Assembly: GCA_036936605.1 (NCBI GenBank)
Contig: JAUPFV010000004.1
Coordinates: 297,332,009-297,396,008, forward strand
DNA length: 64,000 bases
Direction: 5' to 3'
Source: Limnanthes douglasii subsp. nivea
Lineage: Eukaryota; Streptophyta; Magnoliopsida; Brassicales; Limnanthaceae
Shown here: positions 9,570-20,640 of the stretch, in pieces
How positions within the stretch are numbered: position 1 is the first letter of the stretch
How the letters are laid out: each line of letters begins with the position of its first letter
Made by a program: the position numbers and the translations under genes
The notes under the pieces: generated by a model
The model's input: the letters and a program-made list of their open reading frames with translations, nothing else
Told to the model about the DNA's origin: nothing
Database searches by the model: none

Positions 9570-11824
9570 AGCAATTCCTCTCCCTTCCCGTACCGGTGTT
9601 TTTTTGTTTAGGCAGAGGTTGAGATAACTGGAAACAACTTTCAACAAGCATGGCCACTAACTCTTCCCCCAAGTAGCTTTGACTTGTGCTATTAAGATCA
9701 TCGCTTATCAGTGCATTCTCAAAGAGAGAAGCAATATCGGTCCCTGATAGGTGTTTCTGACCTCGTCGGATGCTTTTTTTGGCAAACAGGTCAACACATA
9801 GAGCTGTCCGACAAATGCAGGCTAAATAAAGCATGCATTCTGTCTGATTGAGCTCTTGAATTTCTCAACATAAGGAGTAGCCTTCTAAACACCTTCAAGC
9901 AGAAATTTCATATCAGGTAAAATTTCACGCTTAAACTAAAGGTGAACCCTGGAAAAATCTACCTCATGCGTCTGATAAATACTGCTCTAAACAACGAGCT
10001 GGTTTTTCAGCATAGCCAACCACAATCTTACGGTGGTTGAAGTTGATGCTGTTTACGTAAAACCCTTTAAAACCCACACCGTACTTATCACACCCGGCCA
10101 AACAACAAATGTTCTCGGTTCTCCTCGAAACCAAACACAAAAACGCTAAAACAACCTTTCTCAAACAAGACAACCTTCACATCCCCTGCCTGTGTTGTGT
10201 GCTCGTGAGATTGATGAATGGTCACGCAGTCCAAATTACCACAATCTTGGATTTTGAGTTCATTGTAGAAACATATATTTAGTGAGACTTTTGGAAATAT
10301 CATATTAGCTACTTGGACATTGACATGTCATGGACTTGGATAAACACATTGGACCTAACTCACTTCAGATTCCTAAAGCTAAAATATTTCATATCACTAG
10401 TGAAATGTGGATGGAACATGCTGTATTTTTCTACTGTGCGGAGATGGCAGCTTTTTGCTGGTGTTCTCATTTGCAGGCTGTTCTTTGTTCACTCTTGCTG
10501 CAACTACATGCTCTTGGGTTTTTTTGCATTAGTCTGGCTCTGCCCTAATCTTTGGTTCAGCTATGCGTGCTTTCTAGAATTGTTTTTAAGTGAAGTCGCC
10601 TTGGATGCTTCATATAACAATTGCAAAAGCTTGAATTCCTCCAGTGAAATTGTAGCTTTTTTAGTTCAAGCTGCTAAAATAACAAACAATTATATTGCTA
10701 AAGATGAAGACCTGGCTTTGTAAACGAAGCTAATGTGGGTGGCACATAAAAAAAATAACATAACAAAGATGATAAAATGTGATTAGCTAGGATCATTTAA
10801 AAGAAAAAGCTTCAGCCATTTGTCCCTGCTTGATATCCAAATCTGTAATCAACCAAACAGACTATCATGATCAAATAACCATTCTTTTCTATCAACATAA
10901 CATGTCTGAGCGCACGCAAAAGTTTCTCATGAGTTAAATTACTACTATTAGTTGATTCGCACAATTGGTGTTGGATTATGACTCAACGCCTCTAAGTCAG
11001 AATCCGGGCTAAAAACGACGCATGCGCCCGCTACCCGATTGCCGACGCGCAGTAGGGGCCATTAGGTCCACAAAACACGTGTCATTGGCTAAGTCTCGCG
11101 GTGGAAGCACCGCACGGGCTGCCTTGAAATATAATTCCCCGGATACCATTATTTACAACTTGGGATTGTTTTGGTGTTTTCGATTAGGCTATGTATCGTT
11201 TAGTTTTGGGTAGTATTGTTTGCAACTAGGATTGTGCTCGCCTCCTCCTCCAACCCTATTTCTTTCCTGTTCTGTCTGTGGGTGGTCAGTTATCAGGTTT
11301 GAGGTTAACAATGTAAGATACCTTATGATATGTAATAGCTCTTCGATTTGTTTTGCTTATCTGATTTGAGATGTCACTGTTATTAGTAATTTGTTTTATA
11401 CCTGCAATGTCATCCAAGCAAGCAAATCAGCTCCAGCTTCAACAACTGAGTCTCATCCTAAACTTTTTCTTTTTTACGTTGAAGATTTTCTGTTCGGCAC
11501 AAGAGATCTTTCCTTATTCTTTCCATAAATCTTCTGCGTGTTGCCTAGCTTCTATATAAATCTTATGTTGGCTTGTAAATTATGATTGGAAGTTTGGGAA
11601 GAGCTAGTTTGCTTGGATGCTATCAACGGTAGAGCTCACATTAGGCGTACTCGGAAGACTAACCCTCCATCTCTTGACTTTGAATGAAACGGAGGAGCTG
11701 GCCTGCCTGCCTTTCACTATTGTCATCTACCTTCTTATCATTCAGTAAATCATGTGAATGCTGATGAATGCCAATATTTTCCGGCGGACTCTATTCATGT
11801 AGAATTGTATAGCCTACTTGGTAT

Positions 11825-11966
11825 TCATCTTCCAATTCGCCTATAGATGGCTTCTCTTGGAACATGCAGTCCATGTAGGAGATCTAAGAGCTCGAATATT
11901 TCAATTTTTTCAAGTACAGCCTTGAAGTCTGCATCCGAAAGAGCATTATTATAAGATATAAAGGTT
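11825..11966 (-). pseudogene. Unidentified exon-like fragment
   Basis: The minus strand reads ISYNNALSDADFKAVLEKIE, then IFELLDLLHGLHVPREAIYR and RIGR before a TGA at 11825-11827. The composition and helical pattern look like real protein rather than chance, and no start is near. I do not recognise the family. It could be a last exon of a lost gene or a captured fragment. Confidence 0.3.
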
Positions 11967-11977
11967 GATTATGGCTA

Positions 11978-12009
11978 CGTTGTAGAGGAACGTCAGCCCC
12001 TCTACAACG
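11978..12009. other. Perfect 11-bp hairpin
   Basis: CGTTGTAGAGG at 11978-11988 is followed by a 10-nt loop and its exact complement CCTCTACAACG at 11999-12009. No gene end lies next to it. Confidence 0.6.
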
Positions 12010-12633
12010 CTGACAGCAATTGACACTCTCCATGGCCAGTCGGGTTTCTACTGGAGTTATTGTATGTCTGGCAGAAGGTTCCACATATTAGGTTCGGCAT
12101 TATGATGATCAAAACCATTGAGAATGGTAAAGTCCTCATACTTCCATGTTTTAATCCGTTCTAGTTCATCTGCGCCAGCTTAGTATAGAAGAGAAATTAT
12201 GGAGAAACACCCTTACGTGTCAGTTTCAAACTTTGTGTTTGTGATTGAACCACCTCTTCCCGCGGGAGCTGCTGCGTACATATGTTCTAAAACTTGATGC
12301 GGTGATTCAAGCCGACAACTATTTAAAAAGATCGGACAAACAAAACGGGTCTTATTTTTTAATACAACATTAGGTTTGGGCAAATGACTACTCATATCGA
12401 AGATTTTAAGGAATCGGTCGCCTGTTGGGAACATGATTGAGGCTTTAAGTCCATCACGAAGTTGGGGCCATAAAACCAATTCTTTAGAATTTGAATCGTA
12501 TTAATGTTTTTATATTATTATTTTTTATATTTTGAGGATTTTATTAAAATACAAAATCAAATATAATTATATTGAGATTTGGTAGTATACTATTTTACTG
12601 TTTTTATTTGTGTTTTTTTATTTTGTAATAGAG

Positions 12634-13190
12634 TGTTAGGAATTTAATGTTTTATTTAAGGGATCCAATAGTTTTTTTTTTTCGGAGGGAACCCGCAGCC
12701 GCTACTCAGAGTGCAATGAGAGCGCACAGGGTAAACCCTCAGTCTCACGCGATAGCCTGCAAACCAACGCCAGAAGGTAAACCACACAAGGTGACAGGCT
12801 CAGCCGAGAAAGCGTATGTAGAGGGACTCGAACTCATGACATTTTGGTTATAAGAATGCCATACCCAACCAACTTGGCTACCCCCTTGGGGGCTTAAGGG
12901 ATCCAATAGTTCATCTACTATCAAAGGACACAGCGGAGATGCATCTACCAGCAGAGGTATCTAATAAGCATTAGACTTTAATGCTTTATTTGGTCAAGAT
13001 AGGAGTTACACTCCACTTAAGTTTGTGTCATTTAATTGTGTTTCCGTTTTTTTTATTGTCCTTTCAGTTTCTCTTCTTAGGTGTCGGTTTCATTTGTGTA
13101 CTGACTATTTAATAATCATTTATACTACCTAATAAAATTATCGAAGCTTTTCATAGCTTTTGTCTGAGATTTATTCATCTGAAATCAACA
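12634..13190 (+). repeat. First copia LTR, carrying a SINE
   Basis: It matches 17226-17542 except for a 240-bp gain (SINE plus one target copy at 12673-12910) and about eight scattered substitutions. TG and CA ends are present. Confidence 0.9.
12673..12893 (-). mobile_element. tRNA-derived SINE (copy 1) inside the copia LTR
   Basis: On the minus strand it begins with a run of G and carries an A-box-like block (TAGCCAAGTTGG) and a B-box-like block, ending in an A-rich tail (the T run at 12673). It is flanked by the exact 17-bp duplication TTAAGGGATCCAATAGT (12656-12672 and 12894-12910). The empty site is preserved in the second LTR at 17249. It is the same family as 22275-22483. Confidence 0.9.
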
Positions 13191-13194
13191 AAAT

Positions 13195-13207
13195 TGGTAT
13201 CAGAGCC
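13195..13207 (+). other. Primer-binding site, copia copy 1
   Basis: TGGTATCAGAGCC, four bases after the LTR, is the usual site complementary to plant initiator Met tRNA. Confidence 0.9.
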
Positions 13208-13246
13208 ATTAAATTAAAAGAGAAAAAGAGCAAGCACATAGAAAAG

Positions 13247-16200
13247 ATGGGCGAATCGAGTAATTTTGGGCAACCTTGTATACCAAAATTCGATGGAGAT
13301 TATGACCATTGGAGTCTCCTTATGGAAAATCTTCTTCGGTCAAAGGAGTATTTTGATGTTGTGGAAGATGGAATTGATGAACCAATTAACAAAGAATGAT
13401 TGACCGAAGCAGAGAAGAAGACCCTTGCCGATGCAAGGTTAAAGGATTTGAAGGCAAAGAATTATCTGTTCAATGCGATTGACAAATCAATTCTTAAGAC
13501 GATAACTTGAAAGAGACGTCAAAGCAGTTGTGGGATTCTATGAAGACCAAATATCACAGAAATGCAAGAGTGAAGCGTGCGCAGTTACAAACTTTGAGGA
13601 GAACGTTTGAATTGCCGGAGATGAAAAATGGAGAATCCATCTCCAATTACTTCACAAGGGTGATGGTGGTAGCAAACGACATGAGAAACTGTGGGGATGA
13701 TATGCAAGATGTCAAAATTGTGGAAAAGATCTTGCGAACTCTGACTGAAAACTTCAACTACATTGTGTGTTCAATTGAAGAATCGAAAGATATTGACAGT
13801 TTATCAGTCGATACCTTGCAAAGCTCATTACTTGTTCATGAGCAGAAAATGAGAAAGGCAAGAATAGTAGAAGAAGAACAGGTACTCAAAGTTTCATACG
13901 AGTATCGAAATGGAAGAGGCAGAGGAAGACAATTTGGCCGAGGAAGAGGAAGAGGTAGATTTAACAAGGAAACGGTGGAATGCTATCGTTGTCACAAACT
14001 TGGACATTTTTCATACGAATGTCCTATGGAAGAGAAGACGAACTATGCAGAGATTGGAGAAGAGGAAGGTGATGTTTTGTTAATGGCGTACACACCAGTT
14101 CCAGAAGAAAGAAAATTTGTGTGGTATCTTGATTCAGGCTGTTCCAACCACATGACAAGAGACAAAGCATGGTTTTCAAAGCTTGATGAAGAGTTTCAAT
14201 CCTCCGTAAAACTCGGTAACAATTCTATTCTTTCGGTAATTGGAAAAGGTGATGTAACTTTACGTGTCAATGGAAGGACTCATGTAATTTCAGATGTATA
14301 TCTAGTACCAGAATTAACGAGTAACTTGGTAAGCTTGGGACAACTTGTACAAAAAGGCTGCAAGATTTTGATACATCATGAAGTATGCAAGCTTTATCAC
14401 CCGGAGTTAGGGCTGGTTATGCAAGCAAAAATGACGGAAAATAAATTGTTCAAGATTTTGGCCTCAAAAGGTAACTTGTTTACGGCTGAGAAATGTTTGA
14501 AAATAATAGCAATAGATGAGCTTAAACTTTGGCATCGAAGGTATGGGCAATTAAGTTACAAAGGTTTAAGAACTCTCAAATATCAGAATATGGTCAAAGG
14601 GATACCACATCTGAGCACCAACGAAGCTGAGAAATGTGTTAGCTGTTTTGTTGGTAAACAACATCGTGAGAGTATCCCTAAACAAAGTTTGTGGCGTTTG
14701 TCAAGGAGTTTGCAGCTGGTACATTCTGATATATGTGGGTCAATTTCTCTAGCATCGAACTCCGACAAGAGATATATTCTTACTTTCATCGATGACTTTA
14801 GCAGAAAGGTATGGATATATTTTTTGTCATTAAAGTCGGAAGCTTTTATATTCTTTACTCGATTCAAGATCCAGGTAGAGAAAGAGAGTGGAGAAACGCT
14901 AGCATGTATACGAACGGACAGAGGCGGTGAATTCACTTCAAATGAGTTCACTGATTTTTGTGAGGAAGCCGGAATTAGCAGACAACTCACTACAGCTTTC
15001 ACTCCGCAACAAAACGGAATTGCTGAGCGTAAGAACCGAACAATAATGAATATGGTGCGGTGTATTTTGAATGATAAAGGAGTTCCTAAACATTTTTGGG
15101 CGGAAGCATCAAAATGGGCTATACATGTCTTGAATCGAAGTCCAACTTTCGTGACACAAGGAAAAACACCTGAAGAAATGTGGAGTGGAATAAAGCCTAG
15201 AGTTGATTACTTTAGAATTTTTGGTTGTATCGCTCATGTCCATGTTCCAGATCAGAAAAGAAAAAAACTTGATGATAAAAGCAACATATGTGTGCTTATT
15301 GGAGTAAGCAGCGAATCCAAGGGTTATCGCCTATACAACCCAAAAACAAAAAAGGTCATTACAAGTAGGGATGTGATTTTCGAAGAAGAGAAAAGTTGGG
15401 ATTGGGGACATAAAACAAAAGAATCAGAGGCTGAGAAATTAATCTGGGAGGATAGAGAAACCGAAGCTGAGGAAAATGTTGAAGAAGTGACTCATGAGCC
15501 TGAAACAGAGCAAATAAATGAAGAAGAAGAAGTTTTGAATCCAGCAGAATCTGTTAGGCCTCAGAGAATCAGAAGAAGACCAACTTATTTGCAGGATTAC
15601 GAGGCCGGATGGGAGGAAGAAGAAGAAGTTTCGGGTCTTGTAATGTTTATGTCAAGCGATGATCCTGTAACATTCAATGAAGCTATTAAGGAAGAAAAAT
15701 GGGTTAATGCTATGAAGACAGAGTTGGAGTCAATAGAAGAGAACGGAACTTGGTTTCTCACAAATCTTCCAAGTGGAGCAAAGAGAATTGGTGTTAAATG
15801 GCTTTATAAAACCAAGCTCAACGAGAAGGGAGAGGTTGAAAAATACAAAGCTCGATTGGTGGTCAAAGGCTATGCGCAAGAAGAAGGAGTAGATTACAGT
15901 GAAGTCTTTGCTCCTGTTGCGCGTTGGGATACTATTCGTACGATGCTAGCTGTAGCAGCTCAAAAGAATTGGTGTGTTTATCAATTAGACGTAAATAGTG
16001 CGTTTCTTTACGGCGAACTATCATAAGATGTGTTTGTAGATCAACCGCAAGGATACATAAAGGAAGGAGAAGAACACAAGGTTTACAAGTTGGTGAAAGC
16101 TTTATATGGTTTAAAACAAGCCCCAAGAGCTTGGTAGAGTAAAATTGAGGCATATTTTGTTAGAGAAGGATTTCAAAGGTGTGAGCATGAGTATACACTA

Positions 16201-17196
16201 TTCGTGAAAACTGATGGAGGTAACAAGATTATTATTGTTAGTCTTTATGTAGATGATTTAATCTTCAGAGGAAATGATGAAAATATGCTTGAGGAGTTTA
16301 AATTATCGATGAAAAATGATTTTGAGATGACTGATTTGGGGAAAATGAAGTATTTTTTGGGTGTTGAGGTGACACAGGATGGTGATGGAATCTTCATCCA
16401 TCAAAAGAAATATGCTCGAGAGATTCTTGAAAGGTTTAATCTGCATAACGGAAATGATGTCAAGAATCCTATTGTGCCTGGAGTGAAGTTATCAAAAGAT
16501 AGTGATGCTAAGAGAGTTGATTGCACAATATATAAACAACTCATTGGAAGTTTAATGTATATCACGACGACAAGGCCTGATCTGATGTTTGTGGTTTGTC
16601 TATTGAGCAGATACATGTCTGATCCTAGAGAGGAACATATGCAAGCAGCAAAGCGTGTGCTAAGGTACATAAGAGGAACGACTGGATTCGGTGTGTTTTA
16701 CAAAAAGGGAATGTTGGAGGAGTTGAGTGTCTATACTGATACTGATTATGCTGGAGACATTGATAATAGACGAAGCACAAGTGGATATGCTTTTTTATTA
16801 AGTGGAGGAGCAGTTTCTTGGGCTTCAAAGAAACAACCGGTAGTCACTCTATCCACCACTGAAGCTGAGTTCATAACTGCATCATTTTGTGCTTGTCAAT
16901 GTATTTGGATGAGAAGGATTTTAGAAGAAATTGGTATGATGCAGTCAGGTTGCACTACGATTATGTGTGATAACAACTCAACAATTAAACTATCAAAGAA
17001 CCATGTTCTTCATGGTTGTAGCAAGCATATTGATGTTAGGTTCCATTTTTTTAGGGATCTTGTGAAAGATGAAATTGTGAAATTGGTTCATTGTGGTACC
17101 AATGATCAGGTTGCAGACATATTGACTAAACCATTGAAGTTGGAAGCTTTTGTTAGATTAAGAGAGAAACTTGGAGTTTGCGAGAAGATAAACTGA
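13247..17196 (+). pseudogene. gag-pol: Copia gag-pol polyprotein, copy 1, interrupted
   Basis: ATG at 13247 (MGESSNFGQPCIPKFDGDYD). Domains in order: Gag; zinc knuckle CYRCHKLGHFSYEC; protease WYLDSGCSNHMT; pre-integrase LWHRRYGQLSYKGL; integrase with HSDICG, IDDFSRKVWIYFL, RTDRGGEF and TPQQNGIAERKNRT; RT with YQLDVNSAFLYG and the catalytic YVDDLI; RNase H with YTDTDYAGD, STTEAEF, SKHIDVRFHFFRD and VADILTKPLK. Lesions: TGA at about 13397, a short deletion near 13503, TAA at 16024 and TAG near 16135. Three of these differ from copy 2, which keeps a sense codon, so they arose after the copies separated. The polyprotein would supply particle, protease, integrase and RT/RNase H. Confidence 0.93.
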
Positions 17197-17225
17197 AGCT
17201 ATTGCTTTCAGTTTAGGGGAAGCAA

Positions 17226-17542
17226 TGTTAGGAATTTAATGTTTTATTTAAGGGATCCAATAGTGCATCTACTAGCAAAGGACACAGCGGAGATGCATCT
17301 ACCAGCAGAGGTATCTAATAAGCATTAGACTTTAATGTTTTATTTGGTCAAGATAGGAGTTACACTCCACTTAAGTTTGTGTCATTTAATTGTGTTTCCG
17401 TTTTTTATTGTCCTTTCAGTTTCTCTTCTTAGGTGTGAGTTTCATTTGTGTACTGACTATTTAATAGTCATTTATATTACCTAATAAAATTATCGAAGCT
17501 TTTAATAGCTTTTGTCTGAGATTTATTCATCTGAAATCAACA
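17226..17542 (+). repeat. Second copia LTR, shared between two internal regions
   Basis: TG at 17226, CA at 17541-17542, 317 bp. It closes copy 1 and at the same time precedes the primer site (17547) of copy 2. It lacks the SINE. Confidence 0.93.
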
Positions 17543-20505
17543 AAATTGGTATCAGAGCCATTAAATTAAAAGAGAAAGAGAGCAAGCACATAGAAAAGAT
17601 GGGCGAATCGAGTAATTTTGGGCAACCTTGTATACCAAAATTCGATGGATATTATGACCATTGGAGTCTCCTTATGGAAAATCTTCTTCGGTCAAAGGAG
17701 TATTTTGATGTTGTGGAAGATGGAATTGATGAACCAATTAACAAAGAAGGATTGACCGAAGCAGAGAAGAAGACCCTTGCCGATGCAAGGTTAAAGGATT
17801 TGAAGGCAAAGAATTATCTGTTCAATGCGATTGACAAATCAATTCTTAAGATGATAAATTTGAAAGAGACGTCAAAGCAGTTGTGGGATTCTATGAAGAC
17901 CAAATATCACGGAAATGCAAGAGTGAAGCGTGCGCAGTTACAAACTTTGAGGAGAACGTTTGAATTGCTGGAGATGAAAAATAGAGAATCCATCTCCAAT
18001 TACTTCACAAGGGTGATGGTGGTAGCAAACGACATGAGAAACTGTGGGGATGATATGCAAGTTGTCAAAATTGTGGAAAAGATCTTGCGAACTCTGACTG
18101 AAAACTTCAACTACATTGTGTGTTCAATTGAAGAATCGAAAGATATTGACAGTTTATCAGTCGATACCTTGCAAAGCTCATTACTTGTTCATGAGCAGAA
18201 AATGAGAAAGCCAAGAATAGTAGAAGAAGAACAGGTACTCAAAGTTTCATACGAGTATCGAAATGGAAGAGGCAGAGGAAGACAATTTGGCCGAGGAAGA
18301 GGAGAGGTAGATTTAACAAGGAAACGGTGGAATGCTATCGTTGTCACAAACTTGGACATTTTTCATACGAATGTCCTATGGAAGAGAAGACGAACTATGC
18401 AGAGATTGGAGAAGAGGAAGGTGATGTTTTGTTAATGGCGTACACACCAGTTCCAGAAGAAAGAAAATTTGTGTGGTATCTTGATTCAGGCTGTTCCAAC
18501 CACATGACAGGAGACAAAGCATGGTTTTCAAAGCTTGATGAAGAGTTTCAATCCTCCATAAAACTCAGTAACAATTCTATTCTTTCGGTAATTGGAAAAG
18601 GTGATGTAACTTTACGTGTCAATGGAAGGACTCATGTAATTTCAGATGTATATCTAGTACCAGAATTAACGAGTAACTTGGTAAGCTTGGGACAACTTGT
18701 ACAAAAAGGCTGCAAGATTTTGATACATCATGAAGTATGCAAGCTTTATCACCCGGAGTTAGGGCTGGTTATGCAAGCAAAAATGACGGAAAATAAATTG
18801 TTCAAGATTTTGGCCTCAAAAGGTAACTTGTTTACGGCTGAGAAATGTTTGAAAATAACAGCAATGGATGAGCTTAAACTTTGGCATCGAAGGTATGGGC
18901 ACTTAAGTTACAAAGGTTTAAGAACTCTCAAATATCAGAATATGGTCAAAGGGATACCACATTTGAGCACCAACGAAGCTGAGAAATGTGTTAGCTGTTT
19001 TGTTGGTAAACAACATCGTGAAAGTATCCCTAAACAAAGTTTGTAGCGTTCGTCAAGGAAGTTGCAACTGGTACATTCTGATATATGTGGGCCAATTTCT
19101 CCAGCATCGAACTCCGACAAGAGATATATTCTTACTTTCATCGATGACTTTAGCAGAAAGGTATGGATATATTTTTGTCATTAAAGTCGGAAGCTTTTAT
19201 ATTCTTTACTCGATTCAAGATCCAGGTAGAGAAAGAGAGTGGAGAAACGCTAGCATGTATACGAACGTACAGAGGCGGTGAATTCACTTCAAATGAGTTC
19301 ACTGATTTTTGTGAGGAAGCCGGAATTAGCAGACAACTCACTACAGCTTTCACTCCGCAACAAAACGGAATTGCTGAGCGCAAGAACCGAACAATAATGA
19401 ATATGGTGCGGTGTATTTTGAATGATAAAGGAGTTCCTAAACATTTTTGGGCGGAAGCATCAAAATGGGCTATACATGTCTTGAATCGAAGTCCAACTTT
19501 CGTGACACAAGGAAAAACACCTGAAGAAATGTGGAGTGGAATAAAGCCTAGAGTTGATTACTTTAGAATTTTTGGTTGTATCGCTCATGTCCATGTTCCA
19601 GATCAGAAAAGAAAAAAAACTTGATGATAAAAGCAACATATGTGTGCTTATTGGAGTAAGCAGCGAATCCAAGGGTTATCGCCTATACAACCCAAAAACA
19701 AAAAAGGTCATTACAAGTAGGGATGTGATTTTCGAAGAAGAGAAAAGTTGGGATTGGGGACATAAAACAAAAGAATCAGAGGCTGAGAAATTAATCTGGG
19801 AGGATAGAGAAACCGAAGCTGAGGAAAATGTTGAAGAAGTGACTCATGAGCCTGAAACAGAGCAAATAAATGAAGAAGAAGAAGTTTTGAATCCAGCAGA
19901 ATCTCTTAGGCCTCAGAGAATCAGAAGAAGACCAACTTATTTGCAGGATTACGAGACCGGATGAGAGGAAGAAGAAGAAGTTTCGGGTCTTGTAATGTTT
20001 ATGTCAAGCGATGATCCTGTAACATTCAATGAAGCTATTAAGGAAGAAAAATGGGTTAATGCTATGAAGACAGAGTTGGAGTCAATAGAAAAGAACGGAA
20101 CTTGGTTTCTCACAAATCTTCCAAGTGGAGCAAAGAGAATTGGTGTTAAATGGCTTTATAAAACCAAGCTCAACGAGAAGGGAGAGGTTGAAAAATACAA
20201 AGCTCGATTGATGGTCAAAGGCTATGCGCAAGAAGAAGGAGTAGATTACAGTGAAGTCTTTGCTCCTGTTGCGCGTTGGGATACTATTCGTACGATGCTA
20301 GCTGTAGCAGCTCAAAAGAATTGGTGTGTTTATCAATTAGACGTAAAGAGTGCGTTTCTTTACGGCGAACTATCAGAAGATGTGTTTGTAGATCAACCGC
20401 AAGGATACATAAAGGAAGGAGAAGAACACAAGGTTTACAAGTTGGTGAAGGCTTTATATGGTTTAAAACAAGCCCCAAAAGCTTGGTACAGTAAAATTGA
20501 GGCCT
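17543..20505 (+). mobile_element. Copia copy 2: internal region truncated in RT
   Basis: It follows the shared LTR with its own primer site TGGTATCAGAGCC and matches copy 1 from 13191 to about 16150 at roughly 98-99% by eye. It stops after AAAATTGAGG within RT, where unrelated sequence begins. There is no third LTR. Confidence 0.9.
17599..20505 (+). pseudogene. gag-pol: Copia gag-pol polyprotein, copy 2, truncated and frameshifted
   Basis: ATG at 17599. Same domains as copy 1 up to RT (YQLDVKSAFLYG, then KALYGLKQAPKAWYSKIEA). Lesions unlike copy 1: a lost A in the Arg/Gly-rich run near 18300, TAG at about 19046 in place of TGG, a lost T near 19176, an extra A near 19618 and TGA near 19963. 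The RT catalytic YVDD region, RNase H and the 3' LTR are missing. Gag is complete without the early TGA of copy 1. Confidence 0.92.
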
Positions 20506-20640
20506 TTTGGGAGTGAACCAAGAGCAAAACCGTGCAGAACTAATCGCCCAAAGCGGACAATATCACATTAGTTGGTGGAGATATTTCTAACATGTCAGAA
20601 ATATCTCCACCAACTAATACCATGTTACTCACTCTTAACA
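20506..20640 (-). repeat. LTR-like scrap with a perfect inverted repeat
   Basis: On the minus strand this reads TGTTAGAAATATCTCCACC, then TTGTCCGCTTTGGGC, GGTTTTGCTCTTGGTTCAC and AAAAGGCC, a combination I associate with a common dicot LTR-like repeat (recall, not a search). The first 22 bp also occur inverted at 20597-20618. It abuts the truncation of copia copy 2. Confidence 0.45.
20567..20618. other. Perfect 22-bp hairpin, 8-nt loop
   Basis: ATTAGTTGGTGGAGATATTT plus CT at 20567-20588 is exactly complementary to 20597-20618, with the loop AACATGTC between. It looks like an inverted duplication of an element end. Confidence 0.9.

Larger units (their letters stand above)
8441..9945 (-). pseudogene. 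TPLATE-like pseudogene fragment, split by a transposon
   Basis: Minus-strand reading from about 9945 gives VFRRLLLMLRN, SRAQSDRMHA, then after a frameshift ACICRTALCVDLFAK, RRGQKHLSGTDIASLFE, DDLNS, and EELVAMLVESCFQLSQPLP. It resumes at 8581 with VIGALAY, TGYG, ALDVVKVCRA and DCDGQTYATD. From memory this follows, in order, the middle of plant TPLATE, a subunit of the TPLATE complex in clathrin-mediated endocytosis. The two parts are consecutive in that protein and are separated here only by the insertion at 8582-9569. Frameshifts, an internal stop and missing ends mark it as dead. I see no promoter or exon structure. The assignment rests on recall, not a search. Confidence 0.72.
9946..12633. 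other. Spacer without a recognised gene
   Basis: Open frames at 10313-10723 (plus) and 12213-12479 (minus) match nothing I recognise, and the first looks hydrophobic by chance. Base composition is less AT-rich than the flanks and short gene-like stretches occur (see 11825-11966), so this may be old host DNA or captured gene pieces. No promoter, RNA gene or repeat unit stands out except the hairpin at 11978-12009. Confidence 0.45.
12634..17542 (+). mobile_element. Ty1/copia retrotransposon, copy 1
   Basis: LTR 12634-13190 (with a SINE inside), primer site TGGTATCAGAGCC, one gag-pol frame, purine tract (GGGGAAGCAA) and LTR 17226-17542. LTRs start TGTTAGGAATTT and end AATCAACA. The order protease, integrase, RT, RNase H is that of copia. 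I could not settle the lineage. The sequence after the second LTR is a second internal region, not a flank, so no target duplication can be read; the left flank is TAGAG. Confidence 0.93.

Noticed and set aside
10313..10723. 136-codon plus-strand frame as a membrane protein gene
   Set aside because: Hydrophobic runs come from T-rich DNA. No family is recognised, no promoter or homologous copy is seen.
18327..19046. Separate short gene for a zinc-knuckle protein
   Set aside because: It is the in-frame continuation of copia copy 2 after a one-base loss, as comparison with copy 1 shows.
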